A stretch of 64,000 nucleotides of DNA, taken from positions 2,485,001 through 2,549,000 of the forward strand of contig NC_084894.1 of assembly GCF_958979055.1 (NCBI RefSeq), written 5' to 3'. Shown in pieces: positions 1 through 9,755 of the stretch. Position 1 is the stretch's first letter; the number at the start of each line of letters is the position of its first letter. This DNA is from Alnus glutinosa. Its lineage: Eukaryota; Streptophyta; Magnoliopsida; Fagales; Betulaceae. The position numbers were made by a program, and so were the translations under genes. The notes beneath the pieces were generated by a model that did not search any database, was not told the origin of the DNA, and worked only from the letters and a program-made list of their open reading frames with translations.

Positions 1-253
1 GTTGGCTTGTTATATGCTATGCTTAGCTTAGATTCGATTTGATTTATTTATATTTATTCTCTTGTTTTAAGTTTGGTATTCATCCTTTTCAATAGGATTC
101 TCTGGTAGACCTGGAAATCCTCCTCGGAACAGGATCTCCATTCTTAATGAAATAAAGAGAAGTCATTTTCATAGTTAGGATTTGATGTTGTTATATTTAA
201 TGGTATATTTAAATGATGTGGCAATTACTTACATTTAGATACAACAACATTAA
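1..253. other. Intergenic, no gene seen
   Basis: AT-rich sequence with no open frame or splice pattern that I can read. It could be 3' flank of a gene lying left of the window, but nothing here proves it. Confidence 0.4.
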
Positions 254-434
254 GAGTAATGCTACACATCATCCCCTTGTCCTCCTTTTGTCCTCCCAAA
301 TGTGATGTGGCTCGTAAAATCACCATTGAATTTATGATAGATCATTATTGAATTTTGATCCAATGGTGATTTAAGAGCCACATCAATTTTGGGAGGATAA
401 AAGGTGGACAAGAGGATGATGTGTAGCATTACTC
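254..434. mobile_element. Mutator-type MITE, near-palindromic, 181 bp
   Basis: The two ends are long inverted repeats of about 75-80 bp, beginning gagtaatgctacacatcatc on the left and matching the reverse complement of the right end with few mismatches. The element is flanked by a perfect 9-bp direct repeat, caacattaa, at 245-253 and 435-443. A 9-bp target duplication with long terminal inverted repeats is the hallmark of Mutator-like (MULE) elements. There is no coding capacity, so it is non-autonomous. A transcript through it would fold into a long hairpin. Confidence 0.85.
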
Positions 435-1130
435 CAACATTAAATCTTGACCATAAAATGGCTTCTTTCCATTTTAAGTGAAATTGAGATGTTCTTTGTT
501 TATCCTCTTATACCTCTTGATTTTATTATGTTATAAGCAGATAAAGCTGCCAAAAATTCCTTTTTCTCCTTATTGTAATCACCCTCCCTCTCCTTGTTTT
601 GGAGCTAGTGAGAACCAAACAAAAGTTTGGTATTGGACTTGCCTAGTTTTTCAACACTCAGCTGAAAGTGATAGCTGAAAAGAAAAGGCTAGAAAACCCC
701 CTACATCATCATCAATTTGTGAGAGAGAGTGTTCAGGATAAAGTTTTCTGGCCATTGGTTTTTTTTTTTTTTTTTTTTTTTTGGGGTCAAAAGGGCTTGG
801 GAGAGCTTGTGGGGACACAGTATAATTATTTTTAGCTACTGTTTTTATCTTAGAGAAATACTATTTTTCTATCTCCTTTCATCTTTTTTTCAAATCAATC
901 ATTGAATGTGAGTGATAGAGAAATAACATGTCTTTCTTATTGCTTGCTGTGAGAGGAAAATTAAATACTCAAGATAGATAGTTATTATGGCTTTCTTGGA
1001 GAGATGAGATTTTTTTCTGTGGAGAATATTGGCCACAAAACATGGCATTTCCTGAAGCTGTTGGCTATTGTAGATCTTTTCCTCATCAAAGCAAACACCC
1101 TTTTTAATCTACCACAAAAAACTTGTTTGA
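435..1130. other. Intergenic, no gene seen
   Basis: AT-rich DNA with a poly(T) run near 760-782. A 66-codon open frame at 478-678 has no recognisable domain and is treated as chance. Confidence 0.4.
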
Positions 1131-1345
1131 TTACATGTTAATTAAAGACAAGGAAATGACAAAAAATTACTGAACCCCTTTTAAGACCCAACTGTTGGGA
1201 GCCTAGGTGATCTCAGCACATGTACTTGGATGGATGCTTAATCCCAACCATTTTGCTAAACAAAAAGCATGATAACAGTCTAGTCAATCACAATTATAAA
1301 ATTAATCATTTCTCTCTGTATAGCCATTGCGACCATTTTAGGATT
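1131..1345 (+). repeat. Diverged copy of 8525-8735
   Basis: Several blocks match in the same order, including atgcttaatcccaaccat at about 1236 (atgcttaatcccaatcat at about 8608), the sequence around gacccaactgttggga, and the surrounding AT-rich text. It precedes the left DRT100-like copy by about 3.5 kb, as its partner precedes the right copy by about 5.2 kb, so it is probably the upstream part of the same tandem duplication. Confidence 0.5.
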
Positions 1346-2757
1346 TTTATTTATTTTTAATCATTCCTTATTTTCACTCTCAATGTCACTATTTTTTTTT
1401 TAGTTTCACTTGCTGATTTTGTGATTGTAATTTCATTCATTATAGGTGCCATAATTTTACATGCCAACTCGTTGTCAGTTTTTGTGCAAATTTTAAGGAG
1501 AAATAAACAATTCATTTAGAAAAAGAAAAAAGAAAAAAGAAAAGAATAATCTAGATAAGGTTCTCGATCGATTAGAATTCTTTGAAAATTTTTGTTTAGA
1601 TTTTACAGAATTTGAGCAGAGAATGAAGAAGTGAGATGCATGGCCGAGTGTTCCATGTAGGTGGGCTTTACATCCCAAATTGTCCGGAGGCACTTGAGAT
1701 CGATCCTACCTCATTTTTTTTTTTTTTTTGTTTGCTTGAATTCTATGAAATTCGGATAAGAAATTTCACGAGCTTCCCCTCCTAAGGTCCTACTTTTTTT
1801 TTTTGGTAATGTGGTTATTGCAACATCAACTTGTGCGTACTGATTTGTCGGACATTTAATCTTTGATTAAATGAAAATTTGTGATTTTTTTGTCCAATAA
1901 ATACTATTTTTATTTGGGTTTTGTTACCAACTTGCTTATCAAATGACATCCTTTTGCATGTTCCATGAGAATATGAGATCGTCAACTGACAAGTGCTGGA
2001 TATATTCTTTTCCAAGTGTTTATCATTACAATAAAATCTCAATAATTCAATTGGAAAATAATAATTGGATTTTGATGAATTGTAAGTGTTAGAATAACAT
2101 AGGAATTGAATTATAGAGAATTTTGATCGGGATTATTGTTCAAGTCCAAAAGTTTTTAGTATATATTACCCAACAACTGATATCTTTTATCGTATCATTA
2201 TAATAAAGAAAAAGCAAAAAGCTCCAATCATATCATTGATCGTTCTAATAAAGAATGAAAAAGCAAGAAGCTTCAGTCTTATCATCATAAAGGGTAATGA
2301 TTGGGCGACAATTTTACTGTTTTTCACAGTTTTCCTCAACGTGGGAAGATCTTGTTCATGATTTCTTATGCCCAGCAGGAGACTTTTTCGAACTACATTT
2401 TCAAAACAAATTAAAAAAAATAAAAATAAAAATTGATAACATATTTTTTTTCATTAAATTATACATTAACCCAAGAAAAATGTCCAAATTTTCTTGGGAC
2501 AAAATTTTTCTCCAAATCTAATCTATTAATTTGATATCGGTCCTTAGAGAATGGGATGTGCACGTGAGAATCACATACTTTAAATACAAATATTAATTTA
2601 TATTAAAAATACATATGAAAATTAAATGTTTTAAATATATATATATCAATTTAATAGACTAATAACTTCAAAGAGTTTACTCCAACTCAATTTGAAAAAA
2701 ATAATAATTATCCATAGCTTGTTTTAACATGATTTTGATTAGCACAGATTTAGGATC
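1346..2757. other. Intergenic, no gene seen
   Basis: AT-rich, with poly(A)/poly(T) tracts near 1500-1550, 1713-1728 and 1792-1804. Small open frames here show no domain, signal peptide or splice context. Confidence 0.4.
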
Positions 2758-3343
2758 CCTAATCCCTTTCACTTTCTACTCCCCGCTACTACCCTCTCCT
2801 TCTCATTCTGTTTTTTCTTCTGTTTGTATGTGTTCTTTGACCAGATAAGTATTTTTGGCCTCTCCGCTATGCATTTATCCATCAGCATCCGTGCCGTGCT
2901 GTGCCGTTCATCTTCTCCCTGTCCGCTGATGTTGTTTGTTGGTTGTGTTTTTCCTTTGAATAAGAATTTTCTTCTCTTTAAATCCGTCATCATAGGCGAT
3001 ATATGAGATGAAGGTTAGTTAGGTGTGATGAGTTATCTTTCACGACCTAGATAGTTCGGTGTGAAGGGTTATCTCTCACGGCCGATTTAAATAAATTTTT
3101 CTATGATATTTGGCCACCATTGTCTTAGATCTAGTATGCTCGGAGCATAACTGCTCTTAACTGTTTTTGTACATGGGTTAGCGGAAGATGAAAGTCATGG
3201 ATAGTACTTTATTGTAAGAATTTTATTTGTATCTATGACTATGTAACCTTATACCATGTGTCTATAACTTTGCAAAGCTTTATATTAGTGATTTTTTATC
3301 AATGAAATACTCAGATCTTTCGTTGAAAAAAAAAAAAAAAAAG
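2758..3343 (+). mobile_element. Short polyadenylated retroposon, copy 1
   Basis: The body ends in an A-run at about 3326-3342 after a conserved 3' end reading ttttttatcaatgaaata. Imperfect direct repeats flank it: agatttaggatc at about 2746-2757 and agattcaggatc just after the A-run, which fits a target-site duplication. About 350 bp of its 3' part matches, in inverted orientation, the element at 9298-9740. No reverse transcriptase frame is present. It may be the truncated 3' end of an L1-type LINE, a SINE-like element or a retrocopy of a transcript; I cannot tell which. Confidence 0.65.
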
Positions 3344-3386
3344 ATTCAGGATCTCAAGAACTTATTCTCATGGATTCATAGACTTA

Positions 3387-3684
3387 GGGTGCGTTTGTGA
3401 TTACGATTTCGTAAACAAAAAGTGCGATTTTAAACCAAATCGCAGAAAATGAACCGTTTGAGAATTACGTTTTTAAGGAATTGCGATTTAAAAATGCAGA
3501 AAACTGCATTTTCAAATAGCAGGTAATGAAGTGTTTTTTTGAAAATGTATAATTTTAAAGGCTAACCTGTGATTTTAAATGGCAAACTGCGATTTTGCTA
3601 AACGCTTAATTGCGTTTTTAAAAATCACTTTTCAAATCGCTATTTTAAATCACACTTTTTGAAATCATAAACCTAAACGGACCC
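3387..3684 (+). mobile_element. Tourist/Harbinger-like MITE, 298 bp
   Basis: The termini gggtgcgtttgtg and ...aaacggaccc are inverted repeats. The element is flanked by TTA on both sides (3384-3386 and 3685-3687), the usual 3-bp target duplication of PIF/Harbinger elements. The body consists of alternating runs around gcgatttt and aaatcgc. Related copies lie at 44235-44527 and 62224-62525 in the opposite orientation. Confidence 0.75.
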
Positions 3685-3753
3685 TTAGTAGAAAAGCTAT
3701 GAATTTTTTGAAATCATAAACCTAAACGGACCCTTAGTAGAAAAGCTATGAAT
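3656..3753 (+). repeat. 49-bp tandem duplication across a MITE end
   Basis: Two head-to-tail copies, 3656-3704 and 3705-3753, are essentially identical. Each carries the right terminus of the MITE plus about 20 bp of flank (ttagtagaaaagctatgaat). The duplication therefore post-dates the MITE insertion. Confidence 0.9.
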
Positions 3754-4599
3754 AAGCAAAAATGCAAAAAAGACATTAATTAAAACAACATGCCAAAATT
3801 TGGTGCCATCTTTATTGGTCTTAGGGGATGAATAACACAAACTCTAGTGTTTGTCGCATCCATGGTGTTTGCTATAGAGCCATGTTTCCAAACGGATTAC
3901 CACTCAAAAGTTCATTCCATTTGTTAATGTTTTTTAGGGGGTATTTTTTATTTTTTGTTTGAAAAAATATTTTTATATGACATAAATATGAAAATTGTTA
4001 AATCACTACTTATCTCAAAAGCTCAAGTTGATAGGAAGAGATAAATTTAATCATTTAATCTATATTCTAACATTCCTCCTCATAATGGATTCAAATTTTC
4101 CCTTAAGAGCATCCTCAATGGACTCTCTCTACTTCAAAAATTTCACCATTTTTTTATTTTTTATTTTTTTTAATATCCAAAGGCCTCCTTTTCTAAGAAA
4201 CAAGAGGAGGAATATCAAAACTATTTCTCTAAAGTAAACCACCATGCCCAAGCTACCTCATCAGTGGGTCAGAAATCTCTTTTCTTTGGGACATGCACAT
4301 GCAGCAGCAGCACAAGTTTCATTTCTCAGCCCCCCCAAAAAAAGGAAAAAAAAGAAGAAGAAGAAGCTCAAAGTGTCTTCAAATCTACTAGTCAATCTAC
4401 AAAACATGGGTCCACGTGTCAAGCTTCATGGAATTTTCGTTATGTTCTTTGTCGCATTAGATCATTGCAGAACAGGAATTTCTTTTTTAGTAAAAAAGGA
4501 CATTCCAGCATATGTTCTTTTCTTTGCCAATGTGCAAAATGAAAACACGTTGGGACTTACCCAAAAAAAAAAAAAAAAAAACACAAATTAAAACAAAAC
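3754..4599. other. Intergenic, no gene seen
   Basis: AT-rich DNA with several A-runs. The open frames at 4244-4591 and 4264-4542 overlap in different frames and are rich in lysine from A-runs. They show no domain and are not supported. Homology with the promoter side of the right DRT100-like copy becomes visible near 4605 (aaaatcgtcagaaa). Confidence 0.4.
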
Positions 4600-4760
4600 A
4601 CGTTGGGGGCCAAAATCGTCAGAAAAAAAAAAAAAATGCTTGACGTGTGTGTATAGTATATATCAACGCACGCAGTCAGTTCCCATGCCCATGCTTGATC
4701 ACAGTAGTACTCCATAGTCCCTTAACGTACTCGATCAGTTAAAAGAGCGAGAAAATCAAA

Positions 4761-5795
4761 ATGATTGCGGTTTGGTACTTAATGCTGACACTACTTGCCG
4801 TTTGTTCGGCAGTTATTGAGGGCTGCTTTCCGTCAGACCGGGCGGCACTACTCGCTTTCAGGGCCGCCCTTCACGAGCCCTATATCGGCATCTTTAACTC
4901 GTGGACGGGTAGCGACTGTTGCCACAACTGGTACGGCGTAAACTGCGATCCAAACACCCAGCGAGTGGTTGATATCAACCTTTGGGGAGAGTCTGACGAC
5001 CTGATGTTTAGGCAGGCTCACCGCTCCGGTTACATGGCCGGGAACCTCTCGCGCGCCATCTGCAGGCTCACGTACCTCTCCTCTATCACCATCACTGATT
5101 GGAAGGGGATCTCTGGCGAGATTCCCCGATGCATCTCATTCCTTCCTTTTCTCCGAATCTTGGATCTTACCGGAAACCGAATCTCGGGCGAGATTCCAGG
5201 CCATATCGGACGGCTCGGTTGGCTCACCGCTCTCAGCCTTGCCGATAACTTTATCTACGGGAGAATTCCACCGTCCATAACGAAGCTGACAAACTTGATG
5301 CACCTAGACCTCCGAAACAACCAACTCTCCGGTAGGATTCCTCGCAGTTTAGGGAGACTGAAGATGCTAAGTCGGGCTTTGCTTAGTCACAACCAGCTCT
5401 CCGGGTGGATCCCTCATTCGATATCCCAAATTTACCGGCTGGCGGATTTGGATCTTTCTTCGAACCAAATCTCGGGTGCAATCCCGGATTGGCTCGGTAG
5501 AATGGCAGTTCTCTCAACATTAAATCTGGACGGTAACAAAATAACAGGTACGATTCCAGCTAGTTTGTTGAACTCTAAGATTATTAGCTTAAACTTGAGC
5601 CGGAACGCGCTGAACGGTAACATACCGGATTCATTTGGGCGGAGTTCGTATTTCATAATGCTTGATTTATCGTACAATAATTTGGAGGGCTGGATACCAA
5701 AATCGTTGTCTTCGGCTTGGTATGTCGGAAACTTGGATTTGAGTCACAACCACATACGAGGGCATATATCGCCATTCGATCAACTCGAAGCATAG
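4761..5795 (+). CDS. DRT100-like LRR protein, C-terminally truncated duplicate
   Basis: A single-exon frame of 344 aa starts with a secretion signal (about residues 1-22, hydrophobic, ending near VIEGC). An LRRNT-type cap with the DCCHNWYGV motif follows, then about nine to ten plant-type leucine-rich repeats (LxxLxLxxNxxxGxIP). It is a paralogue of the 364-aa gene at 13886 and resembles Arabidopsis DRT100, a small LRR protein without membrane or kinase domain. Compared with the right copy, three codons (PAG) before the last repeat are missing, a cap-region cysteine is Arg, and a TAG stop cuts off the C-terminal cap. Remnants of the lost end (gattgtctttgtggc) persist downstream at about 5842-5870 after an AT-rich insertion. 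The TATA region at about 4657-4663 is weaker than in the right copy. The gene could be a recent pseudogene or still produce a shortened protein. Family assignment is firm; function is uncertain. Confidence 0.75.
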   Translation: MIAVWYLMLTLLAVCSAVIEGCFPSDRAALLAFRAALHEPYIGIFNSWTGSDCCHNWYGVNCDPNTQRVVDINLWGESDDLMFRQAHRSGYMAGNLSRAICRLTYLSSITITDWKGISGEIPRCISFLPFLRILDLTGNRISGEIPGHIGRLGWLTALSLADNFIYGRIPPSITKLTNLMHLDLRNNQLSGRIPRSLGRLKMLSRALLSHNQLSGWIPHSISQIYRLADLDLSSNQISGAIPDWLGRMAVLSTLNLDGNKITGTIPASLLNSKIISLNLSRNALNGNIPDSFGRSSYFIMLDLSYNNLEGWIPKSLSSAWYVGNLDLSHNHIRGHISPFDQLEA

Positions 5796-6689
5796 TCATA
5801 ATTCTCATTAATTAATTAATTAATTTGCTTTTATAATTAATGATTGTCTTTGTGGCCGGGAAGCCGCTAAAATATGATGTAGTTTGTACGGAATATTGGT
5901 TACTCAAAATAAGATGTTGTTTTTGTCGGGATTGGTTAAACAATTCTTTCTACGTACGTACTCTGCAATTTGTTGGTGAAAGGCAACGATAAATATATAG
6001 AAAAGCATGTATCGATCGGGTGAATGAGGGATTAATCCCCTCATTTTCTCTTCATTGTTTGTGCTTTCCTTATCAATATATAATATATGTCATCTTTTTC
6101 CTCATGTTATATATGTGTACGGGCGGGTTATTAAAGCAGATGGGATATGGAGTCTTTGGATTTTTCTTTTCTTGTTGCAGAGATTCTTAGCACTTATTCA
6201 CATGCAGTTGTCTAGCAAGCTAGTTCATAAATGGCTATGCCACGCACCAACACTGACTTAAGGACCAAACAACACAGATGAATGTTTGGCTCGTTTTCGT
6301 TTCTTTTTTTTAACACAATTTTCTAACACATGCAACACACCTATATGCTAGTCCCTTAAGAATCAAAATATTCAAACGTACAGTAAAAGCTAATATAAGA
6401 TAAAGTAAAAAGAATGTGACAATAACAGTGCTTCATTACAAGGCAAGATGAAGCTTTTGAATGTGCGCATGATCCATGCACCCTTCATAAATGGTCGATA
6501 TATGAAGTATATATTCAAAAGCTCGATTGATTGAACATTGATTAAAAAAAGAGAGAAAAAAGATCGATCGATTGATTGATTTTAATCCATTGATTTAATC
6601 TGGTATAAAATTGAATCAATTTGGTAAAAATATTTGCAAGTAAAAAAGAATAATTGGAAAAAATAATACATACTCAATCATCTCCTTAA
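5796..6689. other. Remnant of DRT100 3' end, then intergenic
   Basis: 5796-5876 holds the decayed coding end of the LRR gene (see the gene at 4761). The remaining 0.8 kb corresponds to the stretch between LRR gene and RPL31 in the right copy, but is shorter and poorly conserved. No other gene is visible. Confidence 0.5.
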
Positions 6690-7128
6690 TTCGTTAATGA
6701 ACTTGGTGCCCGGCCAATCCCTAGCTTCCACCAAACCTTCTGGCAGAATCTCAGTGACAGTGACTAGCTATAGAGCTCCTCCTCTGCAGCTTCCTCGATC
6801 ACCAAATTGCAGCATTCAAAAGTTTTTTAAGTATTTTCCGATCGAAACCAAGCTAGCCCAACACCCGAATAATTCTCTTGCAGCTTAAAACTCAACCTTG
6901 ATCTTAAACACACCTCTTAAATTAAACGAAAGGTTAGAAATTTATACGGCTTCATATCGAGTGTACTACAGACTAAGTAATTTAAGAGGAAGATAAAGAC
7001 TAAAAATGGAACAAAAAAGTTCTCCAAATTAATGGAATTCAAAGCATCGAGGAGCGTATATATACAGTATACTCTCTGGTGACAAACCTCCTCTTTTCTT
7101 CCTATCCTCTGCTCGCCTTCTCCACCAT
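6690..7128 (-). pseudogene. RPL31 pseudogene (collapsed duplicate)
   Basis: Reading right to left, 7128 carries an ATG and an exon 1 clearly related to RPL31 exon 1 at 19190. The frame is broken by a TAG at codon 9, and the last ~30 bp of the exon are replaced by AT-rich sequence. About 6830-7060 matches the intron just downstream of exon 1 in the intact gene. About 6700-6803 matches the 3' part of exon 2 (the segment coding for ...[16 protein letters not shown]...). Compared with the intact gene at 16962-19190, roughly 1.64 kb (17071-18710) and a second ~150 bp are deleted. Intron sequence is retained, so it is a DNA-level duplicate and not a processed retrocopy. Flanking homology continues to about 7262. 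Confidence 0.85.
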
Positions 7129-8520
7129 GTTGCAGGCTTTGAAGCTCCGTCGCCGAAATAAACCCTAAACCCTAGTTAATGGAATTAAAACCCCTAGCTG
7201 ACACTCCAATGAAGCCAAATATATGTAGTGGTCCAGTTGTGTCTAAAATGCTCTTAGGAACAGAGGATCCCTGCAATAGCCCCCTACCTAAATTTGTTGT
7301 GTAATTGTTTAATTATCATGGACTTCCCTCCTAGTCCCTGACCTACATTATTGAACTTGAATGTTGACGTAAATTAGGGGCCTGGGTGCCAATTTATAAG
7401 GTTCATGGGTTGAATTCGTGTCGTTTGATAGATATACAACTATCTAGGTTGACACGAACATAACCAATTTAATTAATTATGCTAAACTTCTTCCCATGAC
7501 AATATTGCTTATTTAACTAAAGGGGTGACGTCACAACATTACTCATTTAATAAACATATCGTGTTAGATTGACACTAACACGACCCAGGCCATTTCAATT
7601 TGTTTACTATAAATGGGTTGAGTCAATAAAAATACTTAATCTGAATTGATTAATACAATTTCATATTTTACAAGCTTAAATAATGTCAATTATACACATT
7701 CACAACAAAATTAATGCCAAAATCAATTTGATAATCGTGTAATTTAATTAAATGATTTCATAAAATGTGGTTATATACTTAATGATTTTAAGGATAAAAA
7801 ATGTGATTTATGGATTATATGGGTTAAGTACTGGCTTGATACGAATTTGAACCGGTTATTAATAGTGTCAAACCGGATCAACCCGTTTTGACCCGAATTT
7901 GTCATGTTAATTTATTCAAGTCTCTTCAACTTATGATGCGTAAAGGAGAAACCAACCGAATTTTTCCATATGAAATGATTCCATGTTTATGGGGGAAAGA
8001 AGAAAAAAAAAAACGAGGGAATTAATTTTTCCATTAGTTTCCCAAAACGGTGTCTCCAAATCTTGATCATACACGTAAGTTAAAATAAGGCCTGTTTTAT
8101 GAATCTCTTCCCCAATTTTCTCAAGTCGGTCGCGGAATATGTTCCCAAAGTCGGTCATGTCACTCGCAAAATTCTTCCACAATTTCATCGAAGCTAGCTG
8201 GTCACAGAAGAGGCCAAACATTAATATTTCTCATCAAGATTAAGAAAAGAACAAGATCGAGACATGTACAACAACGTTAATTAACATAGCGTGATTTAAG
8301 GTTCGCCCAATTATTTGTAGCAATATTATATAAGAGAAAATTAATTAAAGAGATAATTAATGGTCCTTCTTCCGTGCCACGTCGCACGCACTGCACATGC
8401 ATGCATTATCCTCTACCGATCGAGTTTCTGCAAAAAGAAAAACATGGGAAAAAAGAAAAAAAAGGAGGTTTTGACTCTTAGGCAATGTCAAATCGGTTGT
8501 GACATTATTTGATTAATAAT
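7129..8520. other. Former RPL31 5' flank, then repetitive intergenic
   Basis: 7129-7262 matches the 5' leader of the intact RPL31, including tandem telo-box repeats (aaccctaaaccctagtt near 7162-7178). From about 7375 to 7910 the sequence has degenerate motifs such as ggttgacacgaac and accggatcaacccgttttga, typical of dispersed plant repeats. No coding gene is seen. Confidence 0.4.
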
Positions 8521-8524
8521 TGTA

Positions 8525-8735
8525 CTTTGGTTTGAATGACCAAATTATTGAACCCTTAATTTTCAAGGGAAAGACCCATCTGCTGGGATCCTCGGAGATG
8601 TACACCACATGCTTAATCCCAATCATCTTGCCACAGAAAAAGCACTAATAATAGTTTCTTCAATCAAAATTCAAAAAATCTTTTCCTCTTTAATCTTTAT
8701 ATATGTATGCCATATAGTCATTGCCAGCCACGATC
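8525..8735 (+). repeat. Diverged copy of 1131-1345
   Basis: Partner of the block at 1131-1345; shared anchors include gacccatctgctgggat and atgcttaatcccaatcat. It probably marks the upstream part of the right-hand unit of the tandem duplication. Confidence 0.5.
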
Positions 8736-9280
8736 ATACACCAAGCAAACCCATTTTACATTTTACAATCATTATATTCCCTATTTTCGATAACAATTTT
8801 ACTTTGTATATATATTAAATTGCGATTTTATTAAACGTTTAACGAAATTTTTAAAATTAAAAATTGATTTGTTGAGATTGTGACACGTATTTTAATCCCA
8901 ACGAGTTCAATTTTAATTGAAACTTAATTAATCCAAACTGTATCCAGAATTTAACTTGAATTCAGTTTCAATTGAAACACATGCGTGCTCCAATCCTAAT
9001 GGGTCCAGTCCCAATTGGAACTGATGAATCTTGAAGAAAGTCTTCAAATCTAGCTACATAATTTTTGAAAAGATATTGCATGATCGATTGTCCTGATCAA
9101 TTGTTCAACTTTGCAAATTAATGGCCCACTTACATGATCTTCATACTGGCCTGGTGGGTCAGCTTTTAACAGCTATATATGATAGAGAAGTTAGATCAAC
9201 CATGCAGATAATTCTTTTGGATAGATCTAGCATTAATTATTAGCACAAACAAGAAAAAATATATATGCAATTTTTTGCTC
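8736..9280. other. Intergenic, no gene seen
   Basis: AT-rich DNA without a supported open frame. Confidence 0.4.
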
Positions 9281-9297
9281 AATGAATTCTAATTTCT

Positions 9298-9740
9298 TTT
9301 TTTAACAAAAGATTTTATTATTTTATTGATAAAAAATTACGAGTATAAAACTCTTACATTACAAAGTATAAAGTTCTGCAAAATCATAGTCATATGCTAT
9401 GAGGTTACATAGTTATAGACACAAACAAAATTCTTACGATAAAACGCTATCTATAACTTTCATCTTCCACTAACCCATGTACAAAAATAGTTAAAGAGCA
9501 TATCTGCTCCGAATATACTAAATATAAAACAATGGTAGCCAAATATACTAGAAAAATTTATTTAAACCAGCCGTAAAGATAACCCTTCACATCTAACTAA
9601 CATTTATCCCATTGATCGCCCATGATTGCAAATTTAAAGAGAAGAAGACTCTTATTCAAAGCAAAAACACAATCAGAAGAGTAGAAAAAGAAAATGAGAG
9701 CAGATCTATTTTCTGATGGGCAATTCCACACCTTCTTCAA
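9298..9740 (-). mobile_element. Short polyadenylated retroposon, copy 2 (inverted)
   Basis: On the - strand this matches the 3' part of the element at 2758-3343: tttgaataagagtcttcttc, then tttgtacatgggttagtgga, then atcaataaaata and an A-run (T-run near 9299). It is flanked by an imperfect direct repeat, tcaatgaattctaatttc at about 9280-9297 and tcaatgaattataattac at about 9738-9755, which fits a target duplication. The 5' end differs from copy 1, as expected for variable 5' truncation. No coding capacity. Confidence 0.65.
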
Positions 9741-9755
9741 TGAATTATAATTACT

